This document shows positions 1-6,019 of a DNA stretch of 7,160 bases, in pieces. The notes under the pieces are model-generated. The model worked only from the letters and a program-made list of their open reading frames with translations, searched no databases and was not told where the DNA came from. Source of the stretch: Candidatus Aminicenantota bacterium (GTDB taxonomy: Bacteria; Acidobacteriota; Aminicenantia; UBA2199); NCBI GenBank assembly GCA_020355945.1, contig CP070627.1, positions 8,631,985 through 8,639,144 on the forward strand, written 5' to 3'. Position 1 is the stretch's first letter, and every line of letters starts with the position of its first letter. Position numbers and translations under genes: made by a program.

Positions 1-449
1 ATAAGGCTTTGATTTTGGATGCGGTACCGGGTAAAATAGCCTAATATATCAAATTTCACCATGGGGGAACGCTCAATATAACGAATTAATTCATGTACCC
101 GTTGGCTGGCTTCACCGAAATCTTTCTCCTCGAAACTACCGGGCAAGAGTTCATCCATAAACATAGGAGGTTCATTATGAAATAAATAATAAGGGTTAAT
201 ACGAAATTCCCTGGTTATTTTATAGAAAAAATCAAACCCCGGCTTGATCCTCCCTGTCTCGATACCGGATAGATAATTATTTTTCATACCGATGCGATTA
301 CCAAAATCTTCCTGCTTGAGTTTCAACTGCTTTCGTATCTTTTTTAATCTCAGGCCAAATTCTTTTGAGTCGATTTCACCTGTCAATATTCGTGATACCT
401 TTAAGTCCTTTTGGTTCGATTTTACATTTCTTTGCCTTTTTTTTACCAT
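1..449 (-). CDS. XRE/Cro-family helix-turn-helix transcriptional regulator (C-terminus cut by window edge)
   Basis: Translating the minus strand from the ATG at 449-447 gives 149 residues with no stop before the window edge. After a basic N-terminal tail (MVKKRQRNVK), residues about 32-90 form a Cro/C1-type HTH: FGLRLKKIRKQLKLKQEDFG, then NRIGMKNNYLSGIETGRIKP, then a helix ending NPYYLF. The recognition helix and the S-G-I-E-T-G-R turn are typical of the family. Residues 90-149 begin an acidic, helical C-terminal part of unknown role. The ATG was chosen because GTGAGG sits 5 nt upstream; an in-frame GTG at about 496 would add 15 residues but lacks a ribosome site. It lies 53 nt downstream of the ABC permease ORF in the same direction, so it may be co-transcribed and regulate that operon. 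Its DNA target cannot be read from sequence. The family call is strong; the full length is unknown. Confidence 0.88.
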   Translation of the reverse strand, partial: MVKKRQRNVKSNQKDLKVSRILTGEIDSKEFGLRLKKIRKQLKLKQEDFGNRIGMKNNYLSGIETGRIKPGFDFFYKITREFRINPYYLFHNEPPMFMDELLPGSFEEKDFGEASQRVHELIRYIERSPMVKFDILGYFTRYRIQNQSL

Positions 450-454
450 AAAAG

Positions 455-490
455 CCTCACTTAATATTTTACCACTTTTTTTGGGTGAGG
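455..490 (-). promoter_or_regulatory. Inverted repeat overlapping the ribosome binding site of the HTH gene
   Basis: CCTCAC (455-460) and GTGAGG (485-490) are perfect 6-bp complements separated by 24 mostly A/T bases. On the minus-strand mRNA the arm nearer the gene is the Shine-Dalgarno GTGAGG, 5 nt before the ATG of the HTH regulator. Pairing could mask translation initiation, or the dyad could be an autoregulatory operator. Six-base arms with a long loop also arise by chance, so the functional claim is only tentative; the ribosome site itself is convincing. Confidence 0.35.
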
Positions 491-502
491 TCACTGCTTT
501 TT

Positions 503-1564
503 TTATGATTTAATATTGTTTCCTTTTCCGCTAAGACCGGCAGACATTTGTTTTTTCAAATAATCTATCTTGTCTATCCACTCCCGGGATTGAATTAAGA
601 GTACCGGTTTATCTTTAATACTCCTGGGATTGGGCAGGCCGTCTTCTGTGGTTAAATATAATACCGATGCTCCTGAACCGGCCAGTTCTTCCATCCGGTC
701 TTTTAAGCGGATGATATATTCCAGGGGCATGCCTTTGGCCGTGTCTTTTACCAGGTAAATGCTTCGCTGGCTGAATAATAGGGGCAGCAGCAAAAGTTCA
801 CCCTGTTGATAGTCTGCTAAGTCACGGATTTTACGTTTGAGCACTCCCGCATCGATATAAGAAAAAACAGGGGGCGCAATTTTGGGGATGGGTACCTTGA
901 GCAGGGAACATAACAGGTATATCAAATCAACACTTCTCATTTCACCGGGTAAGGAAGCAGTATCGCAAACATATAAAAAATCAAGATCATTAATACGTAC
1001 TGCCAGTGCTTTACCGTCAATTTCCAATTTAAAACCAAAACCTTTTTTGAATAATTGACCGCCTTTGCCTGAAAATAAAATATACAACAGGTTAGGCATC
1101 AAGCTGTCCGGCGTGGAATATACCGTTAAATTTCCTTTGCTTATTTTTAATTTATTTGGGTTCACACGGGAAGCCTCGGATGACCGAAGACTGTAAAGGC
1201 ATTTTTTAAAGCGGAGGTAAGATAAAAAAAGAAAAAACAATATATAAAACACCATCAAGCCCTGTCCATACCAAAAGGTCCCGGGCACCCGCGGTTTTGC
1301 CTGGTAAATATTCTCTGTTCCTTTTACAAAATTTTCTATCTTAGAAAAATTCGACGTAAAATACAACTTAATCATGTAAAACTTGAAAAATTCATCCTTT
1401 TTCTTACGGGTATAATCCGAAAAATCAAGGTAATTCAAGAATCCTCGACTGCTCACCTCTTCCGATACCGTTCGATAATACGACGTCGGTATCCACATCG
1501 ATAATACATGATAACCCTCTACTAACGACCGCATCTCTTCTTGAAGCCCCTCCTCCAACTCCAC
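503..1564 (-). CDS. C-terminal fragment of a frameshifted ABC-2-type permease, fused to a degenerate ABC-ATPase-like domain
   Basis: This 353-residue ORF opens at a GTG with no ribosome site and continues in another frame directly from the permease ORF upstream. It is best read as the second half of one broken gene. Residues 1-95 look like a loop outside the membrane, and 98-118 form a hydrophobic helix followed by basic FKKCLYSL, which would be the last permease helix. Residues about 138-323 follow the layout of an ABC ATPase: a segment ending LLYILFSG where the P-loop helix should be, an LEIDGKAL strand, DFLYVCDTASLPGEM at the Q-loop site, LADYQQGELLLLPLL at the signature/helix region, SIYLVKDTAKGM at Walker B, and VLYLTTEDG at the H-loop. 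The catalytic Lys, Gln, Asp-Glu and His are all replaced, so ATP hydrolysis is unlikely. A GGAGGAGGGG stretch 12 nt before an internal ATG (1534) might allow reinitiation. The domain assignment is by eye and moderately sure. Confidence 0.6.
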   Translation of the reverse strand: MELEEGLQEEMRSLVEGYHVLSMWIPTSYYRTVSEEVSSRGFLNYLDFSDYTRKKKDEFFKFYMIKLYFTSNFSKIENFVKGTENIYQAKPRVPGTFWYGQGLMVFYILFFLFLSYLRFKKCLYSLRSSEASRVNPNKLKISKGNLTVYSTPDSLMPNLLYILFSGKGGQLFKKGFGFKLEIDGKALAVRINDLDFLYVCDTASLPGEMRSVDLIYLLCSLLKVPIPKIAPPVFSYIDAGVLKRKIRDLADYQQGELLLLPLLFSQRSIYLVKDTAKGMPLEYIIRLKDRMEELAGSGASVLYLTTEDGLPNPRSIKDKPVLLIQSREWIDKIDYLKKQMSAGLSGKGNNIKS

Positions 1565-1586
1565 GATATAAACATACTCATTGTTA

Positions 1587-1606
1587 TAGTAACTTAGTAA
1601 CTTAGT
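1587..1606. repeat. 8-bp tandem duplication that breaks the permease reading frame
   Basis: On the minus strand this is ACTAAGTT repeated two and a half times, a perfect period of 8 over 20 bases. Read in the permease frame it ends in ...FVLSY followed by TAA. With one 8-bp unit removed, the frame runs without a stop from FVLSY through YNNEYVYIV into ELEEGLQEEM, giving one ORF of 671 residues from 2526 to 503. The simplest reading is a recent slipped-strand duplication. It could be a real inactivating or reversible (phase-variable) change, or an assembly error. Confidence 0.85.
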
Positions 1607-2526
1607 ACAAACTCTTTATCTTTTTTTGTTACTTTTTTTCCATAATTAAATTCGCCAGCTTCATCAATAGTTCTATTTTCAAAATTCATAACCGTTTTTA
1701 ATTTTTTGTTATCCAGCCGGTACTCCGGTGTGATGGTTTTGGCGCGTTCTGCCGTGTAATAATCAATGGCAGTGGGGATGATAAAGACCAGTGCCAGCCA
1801 TAGACCAATGGGCAGGACCAGCCCGGGACCGGGGTGGGGGCGCGTGCCAATAATGACACCCAGGGCAAAGAAAAACAACAGGACCAGGTATCCCACCAGG
1901 AAAAATTTAAGAAAACTGCCGGATATGGGAAAGAGGATGCCATTGAACAGTAACTGGAACCGGGCAGCGGCAAAGAGCAGCAAGTACAACAGGGTGATTA
2001 TCAATATCCTCGAAAGAACAATAAGCAGGTATATTTTTTTACTGCCGGAAACAGAGGAGAGGAATTTCAGGTAGGTACGGGGCAAGAAGCCCTGGCGGCC
2101 GTAAAGCAGGGCCAGGATGCTGCCCACTGCCAGGAGGATGCCGGCAAAGTCGGTTAATCCTTTCTTTTTTTGCAGGAACAGGTTTTTGCCCTTCAGGGAA
2201 TTATAAATTTTCAGCCGCTCGCCAGAGTCCACGTACGCCTCTGTATCCGGCATGACACAGGAGTCCATGAAAAATACACCCAGGGGGGCCGGCAGCAAAT
2301 GGATACGTATCCCATAGGTGCCGTACTGGGTATAGGTGACATATTGAAGGACTTTTTCTTTTTCAGTCGCCCGGAAAACCCGGGTATGTTCCAGGGTGGA
2401 CACGTAATTGTTGAGGCCTGTTTGGAGAAAAAAAAGACAGCCGGCAAAAAACAGCAGGATGAAACTTATTCTTTTCCAGCCCAGGCAGTGCAGTTCGTTG
2501 GAGACCGCATACCTGAATAATCGCAT
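1594..2526 (-). CDS. ABC-2-type transporter permease, N-terminal portion (prematurely ended by frameshift)
   Basis: This 310-residue integral membrane protein has five clear hydrophobic segments, at about 19-38, 124-143, 165-189, 204-227 and 235-257. A roughly 85-residue hydrophilic loop follows the first helix and would lie outside the membrane. This layout, one helix, a large external loop, then a helix bundle, is the pattern of ABC-2-type permeases with a large extracytoplasmic domain (DUF3526-like). The ORF stops at FVLSY inside the 8-bp tandem repeat, before the second external loop and last helix, which are found in the next ORF in another frame. The start is ATG with GGGG about 9 nt upstream, and it lies 3 nt after the TAA of an upstream leftover frame, which is operon-like spacing. 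No intact ATPase partner is in the window. The substrate is unknown. GC appears higher here than in the plus-strand genes. If not rescued by frameshifting, the product probably lacks a complete permease fold. Confidence 0.72.
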   Translation of the reverse strand: MRLFRYAVSNELHCLGWKRISFILLFFAGCLFFLQTGLNNYVSTLEHTRVFRATEKEKVLQYVTYTQYGTYGIRIHLLPAPLGVFFMDSCVMPDTEAYVDSGERLKIYNSLKGKNLFLQKKKGLTDFAGILLAVGSILALLYGRQGFLPRTYLKFLSSVSGSKKIYLLIVLSRILIITLLYLLLFAAARFQLLFNGILFPISGSFLKFFLVGYLVLLFFFALGVIIGTRPHPGPGLVLPIGLWLALVFIIPTAIDYYTAERAKTITPEYRLDNKKLKTVMNFENRTIDEAGEFNYGKKVTKKDKEFVLSY

Positions 2527-2529
2527 TAT

Positions 2530-2670
2530 TTAATTCCCCACGGCGTGGAACACTTCGGCTGCGTATTGACCGAACAGCAGGGTTTCGGAAAACACCTGGT
2601 TAAAAAACAGCATGGAAAAATAATTTACCTGGCACCATTGCCCTCCCATCCCTCTCATCCCTTGTGTCCA
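2530..2670 (-). pseudogene. Leftover 3' end of an upstream coding frame, possibly another permease C-terminus
   Basis: On the minus strand an open frame of 46 codons follows a TGA at 2671-2673 and ends with TAA at 2530-2532, 3 nt before the ATG of the permease. From about 2634 onward the translation looks protein-like, with VNYFSMLFFNQVFSETLL and then FGQYAAEVFHAVGN. This is amphipathic to hydrophobic and suits the end of a membrane protein. The tight spacing to the next start codon is what one expects of a preceding operon gene. Upstream of 2634 the frame enters a repeat-bounded, non-protein-like segment and no further coding can be followed. I infer a deletion or insertion that removed the body of the gene; a short leader ORF is the alternative. 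No homologue is recognised with certainty. Confidence 0.4.
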
Positions 2671-2721
2671 TCACTTCAGCAAAAACTGATGTAAAACGTG
2701 TTGGGAATGATTTACCTGGCA
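2623..2721. repeat. 75-bp segment bounded by 12-bp direct repeats
   Basis: ATTTACCTGGCA occurs exactly at 2623-2634 and again at 2710-2721, enclosing 75 bp. The enclosed DNA is pyrimidine-rich on the plus strand at its left part (CCCTCCCATCCCTCTCATCC) and holds a small stem, TTCAG-CAAAAA-CTGA. The arrangement fits an inserted small element with a long target duplication, or a tandem duplication whose inside diverged. The left copy falls at the point where the leftover coding frame begins to look protein-like, so the event may be what truncated that gene. It may be a copy of a dispersed intergenic repeat family, which needs the rest of the genome to judge. Confidence 0.45.
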
Positions 2722-2800
2722 ATATCACGACATCCCCTCCAAAAAAATCTAAAAAATAATAAGCTGAGAATAAAAAAATGTAAAAAATTTTAAAAAAAAC

Positions 2801-2829
2801 TTGAAAATCCTTTCAATATCAAGTAAAAT
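2801..2829 (+). promoter_or_regulatory. Sigma-70-type promoter of the radical SAM/RiPP operon, with overlapping dyad
   Basis: TTGAAA (2801-2806, 5 of 6 to TTGACA) and TAAAAT (2824-2829, 5 of 6 to TATAAT) are separated by exactly 17 bp. They lie in a very AT-rich stretch just before the first plus-strand gene. Transcription would start near 2836, within about 4 nt of the ATG at 2839, matching the absence of any Shine-Dalgarno sequence there. TTGAAA-ATCC-TTTCAA (2801-2816) is a perfect 6-bp-arm dyad over the -35 element and might be an operator. AT-rich DNA gives promoter look-alikes easily, but the spacing and position support this one. Confidence 0.55.
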
Positions 2830-2838
2830 TTTCTTTTA

Positions 2839-4368
2839 ATGAGTAAAAAAATGCGCTATATTGATTTGTTGGGCAAAACATTTGGAAGCGAAAAACCCCT
2901 GGCAAAATTGCTCAAGACTTCAGCATATTATTATCTCTACGACACCGGGACAAATAAAATAATGGGCTGCAGCAAAGAAGTTTACGATTTAATTCATGAC
3001 CTCTTTGCTAAAGATGCCAATACAGCAGTAGAAGATTATATTTCCCGTTATGGTGAAAAGGAATTTCAATCCGCAGCAAAAGAAATTCAAGATGCCATCA
3101 ATACAGAAAAAATTCTCCTGGTAAAAAAAGCCTCAAATTTCGGATTATCAGATCATTTCAATGATTTCCCACAAGTCTTGAAAACCTCTGTACAAGGAGT
3201 AAGCCTCGAGGTCACCCAGGCTTGCCCCATGCGCTGCGCCTACTGCCCTTACCAGTATCATTACAAGGAAAAGAGAAATTACAGCAGTAAATCCATGAGC
3301 CTGGAAACAGCTAAAAAAGCCATCGATTTCCTAAAGGCGCATTCAACCGACAGCGATCCGGTTATGATTGGATTTTACGGCGGAGAACCCTTGATGCGAT
3401 TTTCTCTCTTAAAGAACTGCGTTGATTATGCAAAAAAAATAATCAAAGAGAAAGAATTAATATTTAATATCACCACCAATGCAGTACTCATCACCCCGGA
3501 AATTGCAGCATACCTCTTGAAAGAAGGCTTTTCCATATTAGTAAGCCTTGATGGTCCTAAAGAAATCCACGACAGGTACAGGAAATATAAAAACGGGAAA
3601 GGCAGTTTTGATGATACCATCAAGGGCCTTAAAATACTCTCTGATAAATACAGGGAGATAAAAAACGGGATGATCTCTTTAAATATGGTCTATACCCCTC
3701 CATTCTCAGGAGAAAAAATCAACACCATCAATAATTTTGTCAAAGGACTCAAATGGCTGCCCGAGGTCCACGTGTTTACCAATTATCCGCTGCGCCGCTC
3801 AATCCCCATGGATATGGTATCGGAAAAGGAGGTATGGGAGGACAAATCAATAATGCAGTGGGCCTTTGAAAAATACCAATCAGACTTTGAACAATCCGAT
3901 TCAATGGTTAAACGACAGGTTGAAAAAAAATTTGCAACATTTATCAAGAGACCGGTTTTAACCGAACCGGTTGATAATTATGCCTTAAACGGGTGCTGTC
4001 TACCGGGCCAGAGGAAAAGCTATATCACCACAGACGGTTCCATTCATATTTGTGAAAAAATGCCTTCCAATTCTCCTCCCATTGGGAATGTCTACAACGG
4101 TTTTGATTTTGAGACAATTGAGAACGTTTATATCAATGATTACGCTGGAAAAAGTATAGAATTCTGCTCCGGCTGCTGGGGCATCAGGCTTTGCGATGTT
4201 TGTTATGTTGATGCCTTTAATGAATACGGTGAACTGGATATGAACAGGAAAAACAGGCACTGCCATTCCATTTTGAATTCACTGGAGGAATCACTCACGC
4301 ATTTCGTAACACTCATGGAAAAAAATCCCGGGAAACTTGACTATCTATACCAATATGATATAAAATAG
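2839..4368 (+). CDS. Radical SAM/SPASM peptide maturase (RiPP-modifying enzyme)
   Basis: This 509-residue protein is predicted to be a cytoplasmic Fe-S enzyme that cleaves S-adenosylmethionine to a radical and modifies a peptide. Residues about 29-110 form an N-terminal module (YYYLYDTGTNKI, then EVYDLI) that may recognise the leader. The radical SAM core follows: C129-x3-C133-x2-C136 (CPMRCAYC) for the catalytic 4Fe-4S cluster, GFYGGEP (GGEP at 181-184) for SAM contact, and SLDGP at 236-240. The C-terminal SPASM part has C386/C387, DGSIHIC with C405, then C443-x2-C446-x5-C452-x2-C455, and C475, enough for auxiliary clusters. The usual SPASM spacing is x3 in the last gap, so x2 is a small departure. 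It resembles maturases of Cys-rich peptides, and the gene 32 nt downstream encodes such a peptide. The ATG at 2839 (or M5 at 2851) has no ribosome site, which fits a leaderless transcript. The enzyme class is nearly certain; the reaction (thioether, cyclophane or other) is not predictable. Confidence 0.93.
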   Translation: MSKKMRYIDLLGKTFGSEKPLAKLLKTSAYYYLYDTGTNKIMGCSKEVYDLIHDLFAKDANTAVEDYISRYGEKEFQSAAKEIQDAINTEKILLVKKASNFGLSDHFNDFPQVLKTSVQGVSLEVTQACPMRCAYCPYQYHYKEKRNYSSKSMSLETAKKAIDFLKAHSTDSDPVMIGFYGGEPLMRFSLLKNCVDYAKKIIKEKELIFNITTNAVLITPEIAAYLLKEGFSILVSLDGPKEIHDRYRKYKNGKGSFDDTIKGLKILSDKYREIKNGMISLNMVYTPPFSGEKINTINNFVKGLKWLPEVHVFTNYPLRRSIPMDMVSEKEVWEDKSIMQWAFEKYQSDFEQSDSMVKRQVEKKFATFIKRPVLTEPVDNYALNGCCLPGQRKSYITTDGSIHICEKMPSNSPPIGNVYNGFDFETIENVYINDYAGKSIEFCSGCWGIRLCDVCYVDAFNEYGELDMNRKNRHCHSILNSLEESLTHFVTLMEKNPGKLDYLYQYDIK

Positions 4369-4386
4369 GAGTGTATAAAAATAATC

Positions 4387-4394
4387 AGGAGGTG
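4387..4394 (+). promoter_or_regulatory. Strong ribosome binding site that sets the precursor peptide start
   Basis: AGGAGGTG is a near-perfect Shine-Dalgarno sequence. Its AGGAGG core ends 8 nt before the ATG at 4401. It rules out the longer in-frame GTG at 4371, which would put this site inside the coding region. Such a strong site next to an upstream enzyme gene with none suggests that the peptide is made in excess over its modifying enzyme. Confidence 0.85.
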
Positions 4395-4400
4395 ATAAAC

Positions 4401-4619
4401 ATGAAAATTTTGAAGAGCGGTATCGAAATGACGCCTGAAGAATTCAGAGCATCTAGAGGAGGAAAAAAGTGTGCATGTGGTTGTGAAGGTGGGTATAATA
4501 CTGAGAACTTATGGGCATATGCTGATGCGAGTAATGAATGCCTTTGTGGGTGTAGTACACCACCAAATCCAGACACATGGACTAGCCCGGAATATAGTGC
4601 ACGAAACTATCCTTATTAG
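4401..4619 (+). CDS. Candidate RiPP precursor peptide with twin CxCGC motifs
   Basis: The 72-residue peptide begins MKILKSGIEMTPEEFRASRG and reaches Gly20-Gly21, a typical leader end for double-glycine processing. The core follows: Lys-Lys, then CACGC (C24, C26, C28), a Gly/Asn/Tyr/Trp-rich spacer, CLCGC (C47, C49, C51), and a Pro/Asn/Ser/Tyr-rich tail ending NYPY. All six cysteines are in two copies of C-x-C-G-C, with 18 residues between them. It sits directly after one radical SAM/SPASM enzyme and upstream of another, so it is the obvious substrate. The GG-plus-CxCGC layout recalls radical SAM-targeted 'GG' natural product precursors described in Bacteroidales, but that is a resemblance from memory, not a match. 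It could instead be a small metal-binding protein with metallothionein-like cysteines. Precursor role is likely; the modification and cleavage site are unknown. Confidence 0.82.
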   Translation: MKILKSGIEMTPEEFRASRGGKKCACGCEGGYNTENLWAYADASNECLCGCSTPPNPDTWTSPEYSARNYPY

Positions 4620-4785
4620 ATTGAAATATTTTTAAAGGCAACTCATATACAGGAACATCAACAATTGTTTACGAGGATGCCAGGTTTTTATTTATGAAAT
4701 AATTCTTTCAAAAAAAAATATATTCGAACTTTTACAAAGTGAAAATTACCGTATTAATTATAAATTAAAAAGGAGGAAAGTTAAG
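4620..4785 (+). other. AT-rich gap between precursor and propeller genes
   Basis: This 166-bp gap contains no ORF with a ribosome site and no convincing stem with a U-run. It has a 10-bp palindrome AACAATTGTT (4660-4669), a long A-run (about 4711-4719), and TTTACA (4731-4736) followed by AT-rich DNA where a weak promoter for the downstream genes could lie, though no good -10 is spaced correctly. The gap is long for the otherwise tight operon, so an mRNA processing or attenuation site that favours precursor expression is possible but unproven. Confidence 0.3.
4771..4776 (+). promoter_or_regulatory. Ribosome binding site of the propeller gene
   Basis: AGGAGG, in an AT-rich context, lies 9 nt before the ATG at 4786. 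It fixes the start that yields a complete signal peptide and excludes later in-frame methionines. Confidence 0.85.
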
Positions 4786-6003
4786 ATGAAGATAAACGGT
4801 GTACTTTTTTTTATCGTGTTTTGTTTTTCGTACTTATTTATTAATGTTTATGCTGTTGATCGGGCAGTGCTGGTACATAACACCCTTGAGGAGATAGACA
4901 ACTGTAAAGGAAAATTGCACCTTAAATTGATACGGGTGTGGGGAGGGGATGAAGAGGAAGATGAAAACAAGTTTTTTAGGACACCAGTGTCAATGGTGAT
5001 TGATGAAAATAATGTGTTGTATATTTGTGATTGGCACAGTCACTGCATCAAGGTATTTGACCAGTACGGCAGCTATTTACGCACTATTGGCAGGAAAGGT
5101 CAAGGCCCTGGTGACCTGTATGGCCCCAAATATATTTCTTTTTCATCCGAAGGAGACATTTTGGTTTTCGAATGGGGAGGGCTAAGATTCCAGTGGTTTA
5201 GCAGAGAAGGCAAAAGTAAAAGAATTTTAAAATACAACGGCCCCGCAAGTTGGATTGGGGTTACCTCAAGGAATGAAATCGTATTTTATGACATCTATAA
5301 GGCATTCATGCAACGGAAATTGATCTCAATAATGAATAATAAAGGAAAGGTGCTGAAAGAATTCGGTAGTTATCATGATAAATCAAAAAATTATGTTACA
5401 TCAGAAAAAATTGAATTTTCAATCGATGATAGTGATAATATCTATGCGGCTAACCAGAGAACACCGTTTGTTAGAAAGTATTCCCCTGATGGAAAATTAC
5501 TAATGGTAATAACCTTTGAAACTCCTTTTAAGATACCGGTGGAAATTACCTTGACTCCTGCAGGAGATGACATAGAAAGAAAAGAAGAAATAGACAACAT
5601 TGAAGAGAAAGTTAAAATAGCGAGAATAAATAATGGCGTAGCTATTCAATATAATAAAAGCAAAAAAAGGGTAGACACGGGTATATGCAATGCAATCGGT
5701 ATCGATTCAAAAGACAGGATATACATTGTAACCAGTAGGAGGTACCTAACAGAAAAGGAATCATCAGGTACTTCTATTTCTGGAACTGTGTCGTGGCTTA
5801 ATAGGGAACTGGTTGATTATGACATCGTGGAAAATATAGATGTAAATCAATTGCTGGTGTTTGATCAAAATGGGAAAATTGTTGCCCAATCACCAATGAC
5901 AACCTTTTGTGATAATATATATATACATGACAATAGAATATTTATCATAGATGGTTTTTTAAACCAACGGATTCTTGAATATGAAATGAGTTTTAAAAAA
6001 TAA
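4786..6003 (+). CDS. Secreted six-bladed beta-propeller (NHL-like) protein
   Basis: The 405-residue protein starts with a signal peptide: a short basic end, a hydrophobic stretch to about residue 20, and likely cleavage after VYA (residue 23). There is no lipobox cysteine, so it is probably exported and soluble or loosely attached. The rest shows NHL-like blades: residues about 64-107 (TPVSMVIDENNVLYICD, KVFDQYGSYLRTIG, then GQGPGD), 110-150, 152-196, 205-245, 300-372 and 375-403, each of the form 'strand-D-xx-xx-IYI-strand-xxx-G'. Residues about 255-292 form a highly charged, helix-prone insert between blades. Such propellers bind ligands or proteins and are usually not enzymes. Its place between the precursor and a radical SAM gene, 16 nt from the latter, suggests a role in the peptide system, such as binding the mature product, export, or sensing or immunity. 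None of these can be chosen from the sequence. The fold is confident; the role is not. Confidence 0.82.
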   Translation: MKINGVLFFIVFCFSYLFINVYAVDRAVLVHNTLEEIDNCKGKLHLKLIRVWGGDEEEDENKFFRTPVSMVIDENNVLYICDWHSHCIKVFDQYGSYLRTIGRKGQGPGDLYGPKYISFSSEGDILVFEWGGLRFQWFSREGKSKRILKYNGPASWIGVTSRNEIVFYDIYKAFMQRKLISIMNNKGKVLKEFGSYHDKSKNYVTSEKIEFSIDDSDNIYAANQRTPFVRKYSPDGKLLMVITFETPFKIPVEITLTPAGDDIERKEEIDNIEEKVKIARINNGVAIQYNKSKKRVDTGICNAIGIDSKDRIYIVTSRRYLTEKESSGTSISGTVSWLNRELVDYDIVENIDVNQLLVFDQNGKIVAQSPMTTFCDNIYIHDNRIFIIDGFLNQRILEYEMSFKK

Positions 6004-6019
6004 AACCAGGGGTTTTTTA

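Noticed and set aside
292..513. Plus-strand ORF of 73 codons antisense to the HTH gene
   Set aside because: It overlaps the clear minus-strand HTH reading frame, has no ribosome site and an odd Phe-rich composition.
1766..2520. Plus-strand ORFs (1766-2074, 2170-2520) and out-of-frame minus ORFs inside the permease
   Set aside because: They are shadows of a membrane protein gene with GC-richer codons; the permease frame has coherent transmembrane segments and a plausible start.
3950..3973. Palindrome-like ACCGGTT...AACCGGT sequence
   Set aside because: It is inside the radical SAM coding frame with no U-run and is explained by codons for Arg-Pro-Val and Glu-Pro-Val.
3426..4266. Minus-strand ORFs opposite the first radical SAM gene
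   Set aside because: The plus frame carries every radical SAM and SPASM motif, and the minus frames show no motif or ribosome site.
4371..4400. Longer start (GTG at 4371) for the precursor peptide
   Set aside because: The strong AGGAGGTG site lies within that extension and points to the ATG at 4401.
4678..4685. Third occurrence of TGCCAGGT, the core of the 12-bp repeat
   Set aside because: Only 8 bases match and the flanks differ, so chance is enough to explain it.
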